NCBI GenBank assembly: GCA_030630015.1
Contig: DAOVNV010000105.1
Location: 1 to 8,118, forward strand
DNA: 8,118 nt
Reading direction: 5' to 3'
Source of the DNA: Desulfuromonadales bacterium
GTDB taxonomy: Bacteria; Desulfobacterota; Desulfuromonadia; Desulfuromonadales; BM103
The notes beneath the pieces are model-generated. The model did no database searches. It worked only from the letters and a program-made list of their open reading frames with translations, and was not told the DNA's origin. Both the position numbers and the translations under genes were made by a program. Below are positions 1 to 5,236 of the stretch, piece by piece; the stretch's first letter is position 1, and each line of letters begins with the position of its first letter.

Positions 1-119
1 CTGTCGGACTTAACAAGAATCTACTGCAAAATCGGCTGATCGGTCCATATTCACGGTAATTTTCGACAAATAGCCCGACAACCTCCTGACATTCATCATG
101 TTCGGCTCGATTTACAGTG

Positions 120-138
120 TGACTTATTATGTCATAAG
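120..138 (+). promoter_or_regulatory. Candidate -10 element inside a small inverted repeat
   Basis: TATTAT at 125-130 matches the sigma-70 -10 consensus at five of six positions. It lies within the dyad TGAC (120-123), seven bases, GTCA (131-134), which overlaps a second small palindrome CTTAT (123-127)/ATAAG (134-138). No good -35 box is found 16-18 bases upstream, where only a weak TTCGGC is seen. If real, a repressor on the dyad would cover the promoter of the short ORF beginning at 173. The sites are short and AT-rich, so chance is a serious alternative. Confidence 0.2.
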
Positions 139-160
139 GGTGGAGTCAAATAGACTCAAC

Positions 161-166
161 AGGAGG
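161..166 (+). promoter_or_regulatory. Ribosome binding site of the short plus-strand ORF
   Basis: A full AGGAGG lies six bases before the ATG at 173. It fixes the start at 173 rather than at the in-frame ATG at 98, which has no purine-rich element at a suitable distance. A small perfect hairpin, GAGTC (143-147), loop AAATA, GACTC (153-157), ends three bases before it and could affect ribosome access. Confidence 0.6.
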
Positions 167-172
167 TCAGTT

Positions 173-412
173 ATGTTTGAAATCATCATGTTAACGGGAT
201 TTTTGGTTGCTGCTGTCAGTCAACTTCTGCCGGAAGAAACAGAACAACCGAAGTTGGACACATACCGGGGGAAAATCAGGAGGGCAGAAAAGTCACAGAG
301 TACGGACCCAAAACAGACCGGACAAACACGTCAACCACGGGTCCATGGAAAATATGGTGCAGTAAGGGGGGAGAATAAATTCCAGCTGCGGACATCCCGG
401 AAGGTGGCATGA
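173..412 (+). CDS. Small hypothetical protein with an N-terminal hydrophobic segment (79 aa)
   Basis: I do not recognise this product. The reading frame runs 79 codons from an ATG preceded by a strong AGGAGG, the best ribosome binding site in the window and the main argument that it is translated. Residues about 4-19 are hydrophobic (IIMLTGFLVAAV and following), which fits a single membrane anchor or uncleaved signal. The rest is polar and basic, rich in Lys, Arg, Gln and Thr, with no Cys, no recognisable domain and no repeat. It is the only likely plus-strand gene and converges on the EAL gene, with 27 bases between the two stop codons. A weak 6-bp inverted repeat (404-409 with 421-426) bridges that gap but has no T-run on either strand. 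The C-terminal half has little coding character, so the ORF could be spurious or a remnant. Confidence 0.42.
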   Translation: MFEIIMLTGFLVAAVSQLLPEETEQPKLDTYRGKIRRAEKSQSTDPKQTGQTRQPRVHGKYGAVRGENKFQLRTSRKVA

Positions 413-439
413 ATTAACCCTGCCACAAAACACACGAGC

Positions 440-2491
440 CTACCCCAAACTGAAGGCGAGAAATTCCTCCGCAGGCAGCGGCTTGCTGTACAGATAGCCC
501 TGCATCAGGGCGCAGTCGAGATTCAAGAGCACATCTCTCTGGCCAGGCTCCTCAACACCCTCTGCAATCACTTCGAGCCCCAGCCCCCGGGCCAGGCCGG
601 TGATCAAAGAGACCAGAACACGGTCATCCTCGTTTTCAACGATATCTGTGATGAAAGAGCGATCTATCTTCAGACGATCGACCGGAAATCTTTTCAGGTA
701 GGTCAGGGACGAGTAACCCGTCCCGAAATCGTCGATGGCGACCTTGATTCCGCGAATTTTCAAATCTGTCAAAATCTCAACAGTTTTGAGAGGGTCGTCC
801 ATAAAGGTATTCTCGGTAATTTCAATTTCGAGAAAATCAGGTGGCAACCCGGATGCTTTCAGAACCCTGTCAATATGATCGACCAGGGTCGGATCACGAA
901 ACTGTTTGGCCGAAACGTTGACTGCTACCTGCAGATAGCGGCCGATTTCACTTTGAAACGCGACTGCCTGGTGGCAAGCGGTTTCGAGCACCCAGGCACC
1001 AATCGGCAGGATCAAGCCATTGTCTTCAGCAACGGGAATGAACGTATTAGGGGGGATCAGTTCCCCTGCGCTGTTTTTCCAGCGCAACAAGGCCTCAAAC
1101 CCCACGAGTTCGCCAGAGCCAACATTGATTTGCGGCTGGTAATGCAGCACGAACTGGTTCTCAGCCAGGGCAACCTGCAGGCCACTTTCAATGGTAAGCC
1201 GTTCCATCGCCTCAGCCTGGAGAGACTTGGAGTAGAATTCGAAGCCATTGATCCCGTACTCGACGCATCGGTCGAGGGCGGATGAAGCCATCTGAATCAG
1301 ATCCCCGGCTTCGCTGCCATCGTCAGGGGTAAACGAAACCCCCATGGAAATCATCGGGAAGAACTGCTTTTCCTGGTAATCGATGCCCTGCGACAACGCC
1401 TCTTCAACAGCCCCGAATCCGCCAACGGCCCCTAAACGTTCGTCCTGCTGAAGCATGGTGCAAATCAGGCGTCCAGTACTAAGCCTTGCCAGGACATCAT
1501 CATCATGAACATGCAAGGCAAGTCTTTCCGCAGACACCTTAAGGAAATCCCGACCCAGGCTTTCCCCGTGAGTATCAATAATCCGTCCCAGATTCCTGAT
1601 CTCGATGGCAACCACGGCCACCCGGCCTTTCTGACCGGCAACCGCCTTCAGGATTGAGTCGAGCCGTTCCTCGAAGAGATAGCGGTTGGGCAGATTCGTA
1701 TGCCGGTCGTAATTGCTCATGTAATGCAGGCTCATCTCGGCCTGATCACGCAGCCTTTCATTCTCCATGGCAACGACTGTCTGGCGAACCAGCTTGCGCC
1801 CCTGCAGAAAAATCCCTGAAAGCCCCATCAGCCAGAGGAAAGAGAGCAGGAAGATAATAGCCAAATCATAGTGTTGTGCGGTTGCCAGGGCCGGCTCCAG
1901 AGGAATGGAGACACTCAGCCCCCCCCGGATATCGCCGACTTTAAACCCTTGCGAAGCGTGGCATTTAAGACACTTCTGTTTGGTCACGAAGGGCTGCATG
2001 GTTCGCACGTAGCGCTTGCCGTCCACACTGGCAACTTCGGAGACCTCGACTGCACTGGCTTCAAATGCCCTGAGTGCTTTTTGCTCCCAATCGTCGGCCT
2101 GATTGGATGCGTTCACAACCTTGAGAGAGGTGATCTTGCTCAGGGTATTGTCCTTCTGAGCATTGAGTTCGAATGCCTGCTGGATGACGTTCGACGGGGT
2201 CATCATGGTCAGGGTTCCACCATCTGGATGGAGGATATCACGATGAGGCAGGAAAGCCAGCCTCGGGTTGGGTTGGGAGTTCTCGCCCACCCTGACGTAG
2301 ATTCCACCCTTGGTAAGGGCCCAGTCCCGGTACATCATGTCGCGTTCGAGCAGGGATCGCGCCCGGGTTTGGACCGTCTCGATGGTCTGCTGCTGATTGG
2401 ACCACAGGTAGACACACACCGCGGTCACCATGACGATCGTCCAGGCGGCGGCAAGCAGAAACAGTGATTGTTTTACGAAGGTTGTTTTCAT
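440..2491 (-). CDS. Membrane-bound c-type heme sensor with degenerate GGDEF and intact EAL domain (predicted c-di-GMP phosphodiesterase)
   Basis: Predicted to hydrolyse cyclic di-GMP to pGpG in the cytoplasm under control of a periplasmic heme sensor. Of 683 residues, about 9-30 form a first membrane helix. Residues about 31-205 match the DUF3365/Tll0287-like domain, with the heme-attachment motif CLKCH at 174-178 and the family's VGDIRGG just after it. A second helix spans about 209-230. A GGDEF fold follows (about 255-420), but its signature is replaced by STGRL at 338-342 and no RxxD inhibitory site is seen, so cyclase activity is unlikely. The EAL domain (about 430-683) keeps EAL 466-468, N525, E557, DDFGTG 587-592, K608, AEGVE 643-647 and Q664, so phosphodiesterase activity is expected. 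The ATG is the only start after the upstream in-frame stop, yet has no clear Shine-Dalgarno sequence. It lies 79 bases downstream of cheD and may share its transcript. The ligand (redox state, O2 or NO) cannot be read from sequence. Confidence 0.93.
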   Translation of the reverse strand: MKTTFVKQSLFLLAAAWTIVMVTAVCVYLWSNQQQTIETVQTRARSLLERDMMYRDWALTKGGIYVRVGENSQPNPRLAFLPHRDILHPDGGTLTMMTPSNVIQQAFELNAQKDNTLSKITSLKVVNASNQADDWEQKALRAFEASAVEVSEVASVDGKRYVRTMQPFVTKQKCLKCHASQGFKVGDIRGGLSVSIPLEPALATAQHYDLAIIFLLSFLWLMGLSGIFLQGRKLVRQTVVAMENERLRDQAEMSLHYMSNYDRHTNLPNRYLFEERLDSILKAVAGQKGRVAVVAIEIRNLGRIIDTHGESLGRDFLKVSAERLALHVHDDDVLARLSTGRLICTMLQQDERLGAVGGFGAVEEALSQGIDYQEKQFFPMISMGVSFTPDDGSEAGDLIQMASSALDRCVEYGINGFEFYSKSLQAEAMERLTIESGLQVALAENQFVLHYQPQINVGSGELVGFEALLRWKNSAGELIPPNTFIPVAEDNGLILPIGAWVLETACHQAVAFQSEIGRYLQVAVNVSAKQFRDPTLVDHIDRVLKASGLPPDFLEIEITENTFMDDPLKTVEILTDLKIRGIKVAIDDFGTGYSSLTYLKRFPVDRLKIDRSFITDIVENEDDRVLVSLITGLARGLGLEVIAEGVEEPGQRDVLLNLDCALMQGYLYSKPLPAEEFLAFSLG

Positions 2492-2570
2492 ATGAACTAT
2501 AAGTTGTTGTACGATTTAAGCTAGGAGTCTGGCAATTCTTCAGTTAAATAACGCAGCAGGCAATTCAGGT

Positions 2571-3080
2571 TTATTGCCCAACATGCTTCTCGAGCTGTCG
2601 ACGCACCATCACAGAGCCATCAAAGGTATTGAAAACCAGTTTGCGACCGACCTTACCACCGAGGTCACTGGCCAGAATGGGAATCCCCTGCTTTTCAAGC
2701 AGGTCCATGGCCAGTTCTATGTTCCTGTCACCAACCGCAAGCAGGCCACTCGTCTTTTCCCACATGGAGGCGCCGCCAAACACCTTTGCAACCAGGTTAC
2801 TCTTGTTGCTACCGGGGGAAACTAGCATTTTTTCAATCAATTTGACAATAGCTATATTGCCATATTTAGGGGTTGGCAACCCTTCACCATTCCAGAAGGG
2901 CAAAAGAAAATGATTGATGCCCCCAAACTTTGCAGCAGAGTCCCACAGGCAGACAGAAACACAGGACCCGAGAACTGTCGTTACCAGATGAGGCTCATGA
3001 TGAACAAATATTCCCCCCGGATAAAGATAGTGGTGGCGGGGTTGTTCCTGCCTCATAAAAGAGTTGGACATCAGGCTCAT
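2571..3080 (-). CDS. cheD: CheD, chemoreceptor glutamine deamidase
   Basis: CheD converts specific glutamines of methyl-accepting chemotaxis proteins to glutamate in the cytoplasm, tuning receptor signalling and adaptation. In Bacillus and Thermotoga it also binds CheC. The 169 residues cover the whole family domain: the nucleophile C40 in TVLGSCVSVCLWD, H57 in GGINHFLLP, and T34, six residues before the Cys. This spacing reproduces the Thr-Cys-His triad known in Thermotoga CheD (T21, C27, H44). KVFGGA (99-104), VGDRN (116-120) and DLGGKVGRK (139-147) are further conserved blocks. Its ATG follows the stop of the upstream kinase-like gene after two bases, so the two are almost certainly co-transcribed and probably translationally coupled. 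In-frame Met4 and Met9 are alternative starts; none has a strong Shine-Dalgarno sequence. No cheC, receptor, cheA or cheW is in the window, so its partners must be encoded elsewhere. Confidence 0.96.
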   Translation of the reverse strand: MSLMSNSFMRQEQPRHHYLYPGGIFVHHEPHLVTTVLGSCVSVCLWDSAAKFGGINHFLLPFWNGEGLPTPKYGNIAIVKLIEKMLVSPGSNKSNLVAKVFGGASMWEKTSGLLAVGDRNIELAMDLLEKQGIPILASDLGGKVGRKLVFNTFDGSVMVRRQLEKHVGQ

Positions 3081-3082
3081 TC

Positions 3083-3973
3083 TCAGAACATTTCCACATC
3101 TTCAGAACGATCAAATAGAAACAGATTCGCGTCTTTAGCCAGGGTCTTAACCTCCCGATCGGAGCGTGGGATGGTGACTGTAAACCGGGTTCCCTGCCCA
3201 GGACTGCTGTCCATTTCCAGTCTGCCGCCAAGCAGTTCGGGCAGGGACCAACACACACTGAGCCCAAGTCCATGCCCGCGATGGGATTTGGTCATGCCGG
3301 CTTCAAGTTGCCGGAACCGGTCGAAAACCTTCTCCTGGTCAGCAGGATCAATCCCCGGGCCATTGTCGGAGATGCTGAACAAAAGTCCGTTTTCATTGGT
3401 CTGGGAAACCAGGATGTCGATCTGCCCTTCGCAGTGATTAAATTCAACGGCGTTCGCCAGCAGGTTGATGACGATCAACTCGAATTTCTGAGCATCGGTT
3501 ACAAAAACAAGTTGTTCAGGAACAACCAGTTTCACTTCCAGCGTTTTTTCAACGATACGGTGAGATAATTTATCCAGGCAGGTCGTCACAACAGTATGAA
3601 TATCAACAATTGCGTAAGCAGGCTCTGCTTCACCAGCCTCAAGTTCGGCCGCCATAAAGATATTCTGCAGTTGGAAATCAAGATTAAATGCTTCCGCGTA
3701 TATCATCCCCAAAGATTTCTGCTGTAAATCCCTGTCGGCTTCTTGCGCGGCACACTGGCTGGCAAGGCCCATGATTGCAGACAAGGGGTTGTTGATTTCG
3801 TTCCGGATATTCGACAGGAAGTGACTTTTCAACGCCTCGGACTCCTGCAGTTTTTCATTCATTTTCTCAAGCTTCTGAGTCAGAATCTTCAGCTCATTCA
3901 AAGCATTGCGATTAAACTCGATACGTTGCCTGATCTCGTCAATCAATTCCAGATCGGTGAGTTTTTGCATCAT
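3083..3973 (-). CDS. Soluble histidine-kinase-like protein lacking the phosphoacceptor His
   Basis: The 296 residues form a HisKA-type dimerisation helix pair plus an HATPase_c domain, with no membrane segment and no sensor domain. Residues about 20-50 look like a coiled coil leading into the H-box. That box reads FLSNIRNEINNPLSAI, where kinases have FLxNxSHExRxPLxAI: the position of the phosphorylated His is N58, codon AAC at 3800-3802. The ATP lid and pocket are intact: N-box N170 and N174, G1 DNGPGI 203-208, F-box F217 and F220, G2 GHGLGL 233-238. It should therefore bind ATP but cannot autophosphorylate on the usual residue. It starts 84 bases after cheB and ends two bases before cheD, so a role in chemoreceptor adaptation is inferred. 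Two consecutive ATGs begin the gene; the second (3968-3970) is better spaced from the GAGAGG ribosome binding site. It could be a pseudokinase scaffold or allosteric regulator, or a sequence in decay, though the otherwise clean motifs argue against decay. Confidence 0.88.
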   Translation of the reverse strand: MMQKLTDLELIDEIRQRIEFNRNALNELKILTQKLEKMNEKLQESEALKSHFLSNIRNEINNPLSAIMGLASQCAAQEADRDLQQKSLGMIYAEAFNLDFQLQNIFMAAELEAGEAEPAYAIVDIHTVVTTCLDKLSHRIVEKTLEVKLVVPEQLVFVTDAQKFELIVINLLANAVEFNHCEGQIDILVSQTNENGLLFSISDNGPGIDPADQEKVFDRFRQLEAGMTKSHRGHGLGLSVCWSLPELLGGRLEMDSSPGQGTRFTVTIPRSDREVKTLAKDANLFLFDRSEDVEMF

Positions 3974-3975
3974 AG

Positions 3976-3981
3976 CCTCTC
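3976..3981 (-). promoter_or_regulatory. Ribosome binding site of the His-less kinase gene
   Basis: GAGAGG on the minus strand lies two bases before the first ATG (3971-3973) and five bases before the adjacent second ATG (3968-3970). The spacing favours the second Met as the true start, which would shorten the protein by one residue. Confidence 0.5.
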
Positions 3982-4057
3982 AGTCAGTCTTGAATTCTGA
4001 CCTTTGTACGTTTGAAAGCTTCATCGTATCCATCCTAAGTTATCGAATGGACACTAT

Positions 4058-4840
4058 TTAGGCTGTCGCTGATAGAAGCGAACCACTTCTTTTGAGGAGC
4101 ATGTGCCGATTCCCCGGAGCAATCAATGCTCTTCCAGAAAGGACGGTATCACCATCAACGGCCTCCTTGACATCAATCCTGCAGATACCGTTAAGACGCT
4201 TGGCAAACGCCTTGGTAAAGTGCTGAGGCATATGCTGAACGATGACCAGCCCGGGCGAATCGTAAGGTAGTCCCTGAAGGAAAATGCGTAAAGCCTCTGT
4301 CCCTCCGGTAGACGCACCGATTGCGACAATTTTTTCTGTGGTCTGAAAGCTTTCAAGATTTCTCGGACGTTCAAGGATCACATCAGCCGAATATTTTGGT
4401 TGCGGCTCGTTCACCAGACTGGCAAGTCTGCGCACCCTGGCTCGAGCAGCAGCTTTGACGGCGTCGCAGATCAGGATTCTGCTCTCCTCAAGGTATTGCT
4501 TTGCGCCAAGCTTCGGTTTGTTGATGATCTCGACGGCACCATACTGCAATGACCTCATGGTGACCTCCGCTCCCTTTTCGGTCAGACTGGAGCACATCAC
4601 CACGGGGATGGGATCCTCCGCCATGATTTTTTTGAGAAACGTCAGACCATCCATGCGGGGCATTTCCACATCCAGGGTAATCACATCCGGACGTTCGCCA
4701 CGAATCTTGTTCTCCGCAATAATCGGATCAGGAGCAGTCCCGATCACTTTGATCATTGCATCGGAGTTAAGAATTTCACTGAGGGCCTGACGTACAACGG
4801 CAGAATCATCAATAATCAGGACCTTGATAAGCTTGGACAT
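4058..4840 (-). CDS. cheB: CheB-like protein-glutamate methylesterase, truncated at the C terminus (260 aa)
   Basis: CheB removes methyl groups from, and deamidates, chemoreceptors when its receiver domain is phosphorylated by CheA. Here the receiver is intact (about 4-125): acidic pocket DD 11-12, phosphoacceptor D57 in LDVEMPRMDG, K108 in NKP. A linker (about 126-168) leads to the esterase domain with nucleophile S177 in IGASTGG and H203 in VQHMP, then APGNRHMLL at 241-249. The protein stops eleven residues later. Full-length family members are near 350 residues, and the missing part holds the PSVDVLF block, the LTGMGxDGAxG loop and the catalytic Asp (D286 in E. coli). Neither other frame across the stop restores these motifs, and only 84 bases precede the next gene, so the tail is gone rather than frameshifted. 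The start at 4840 matches the family N terminus (MSKLIKVLIIDDS); an in-frame GTG at 4906 would add 22 unrelated residues. Its Shine-Dalgarno sequence is weak. It may be esterase-dead, acting as a receiver or receptor-binding protein, or may be a pseudogene. Confidence 0.85.
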   Translation of the reverse strand: MSKLIKVLIIDDSAVVRQALSEILNSDAMIKVIGTAPDPIIAENKIRGERPDVITLDVEMPRMDGLTFLKKIMAEDPIPVVMCSSLTEKGAEVTMRSLQYGAVEIINKPKLGAKQYLEESRILICDAVKAAARARVRRLASLVNEPQPKYSADVILERPRNLESFQTTEKIVAIGASTGGTEALRIFLQGLPYDSPGLVIVQHMPQHFTKAFAKRLNGICRIDVKEAVDGDTVLSGRALIAPGNRHMLLKRSGSLLSATA

Positions 4841-4905
4841 AAGTGATGCATCCGTTAAAAGGCTTGATGAAACTTCTCTAAAATACGCACACAAAACGAA
4901 TGACA

Positions 4906-4927
4906 CACATCTGTGACAGCAGATGCG
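4906..4927 (-). other. Hairpin in the presumed cheB leader
   Basis: On the minus strand CGCATCTG, a six-base loop CTGTCA, then CAGATGTG form an 8-bp stem with one G-U pair, about 65 bases before the cheB ATG. The sequence following it is only mildly T-rich (TCATTCGTTTTG, after four bases), so it is a poor intrinsic terminator. It could be an attenuator, an RNA-stability element, a protein-binding dyad, or chance. Confidence 0.3.
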
Positions 4928-5052
4928 ACAGAGGCCGATACTCGCGACAAACCCGAAGCTATACGGAATAGTCTTTTACCGGGGCTAGGCCACTATCTTG
5001 ACGGTTAACACCTTCCCACCATTTCGACCGGGCTTTCTCAGACAGAAATGAA

Positions 5053-5069
5053 TACAACCTTCGTGCCAA
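5053..5069 (-). promoter_or_regulatory. Sigma-54 (RpoN)-like promoter candidate upstream of cheB
   Basis: The minus strand reads TTGGCACG, four bases (AAGG), TTGTA. The -24 half matches the sigma-54 consensus YTGGCACG exactly, and the spacing to the -12 half is correct. The -12 half has TTGTA instead of TTGCA/T, so the key GC dinucleotide is GT, which weakens the call. Transcription would begin near 5042 and leave a leader of about 200 bases before the cheB ATG. No enhancer-binding protein gene is in the window. Confidence 0.35.
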
Positions 5070-5236
5070 CCTTCCGCAGCACGTCGATAACTCAACCGTT
5101 ACCTGGATTCGTTGACAATGGGCACCGGCACTCACTGGATGCCTGGAAGAAGGACAGTGATGTTCGAAAGTATTAACTGTTTCTGAGGACAAACAGGAAA
5201 GGCTAATAGGGGCACCAGGGCACAATATAATGGCAA

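Larger units (their letters stand above)
4841..5236. other. Intergenic region of about 396 bases between the sensor kinase and cheB
   Basis: No convincing gene is present. An 88-codon minus-strand frame at 4959-5225 has no recognisable motif and no good ribosome binding site. The stretch holds a sigma-54-like promoter candidate (5053-5069) and a hairpin (4906-4927), listed separately. It also holds a strand-specific long-range pairing: on the minus strand ACGGTTGA (5092-5099) can pair with TTAACCGT (5001-5008) using one G-U wobble, whereas the plus-strand version has a mismatch. No T-run terminator for the upstream kinase is evident. The simplest reading is a promoter region plus a 5' leader of roughly 200 bases for cheB. 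Confidence 0.5.

Noticed and set aside
98..172. Longer version of the plus-strand small protein from the ATG at 98
   Set aside because: No Shine-Dalgarno sequence at 98, while AGGAGG is ideally placed for the ATG at 173.
404..426. GTGGCA/TGCCAC hairpin between the convergent stop codons as a bidirectional terminator
   Set aside because: The stem is only 6 bp with an 11-base loop, and there is no T-run on either strand.
1871..2467. 198-codon plus-strand open frame
   Set aside because: It lies wholly antisense to the heme-sensor part of the EAL gene, whose motifs are unmistakable. The translation has no recognisable domain.
2559..2578. GGCAAT/ATTGCC hairpin across the cheD stop codon as a terminator
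   Set aside because: A short stem with an 8-base loop that includes part of the stop codon and no downstream T-run. Readthrough into the EAL gene is as likely.
2910..3437. 175-codon plus-strand open frame spanning the cheD/kinase junction
   Set aside because: It overlaps two confidently assigned minus-strand genes and has no domain signature.
4027..4053. TATCCAT/ATGGACA hairpin just after the cheB stop
   Set aside because: A 7-bp stem that needs a G-U pair, with a 13-base loop and no T-run. Not enough for a terminator inside a probable operon.
4841..4906. N-terminal extension of CheB from an in-frame GTG at 4906
   Set aside because: The extra 22 residues do not resemble the family, and the conserved N terminus begins at the ATG at 4840.
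5177..5196. CTGTTT/AAACAG hairpin as terminator of the sensor kinase
   Set aside because: A weak AU-rich 6-bp stem followed by TTAATACTTT rather than a T-run. It may be chance.
4959..5225. 88-codon minus-strand open frame in the gap before cheB
   Set aside because: No good ribosome binding site, no recognisable motif, unusual Cys/Ser-rich composition, and it contains the sigma-54-like site. Most likely non-coding.
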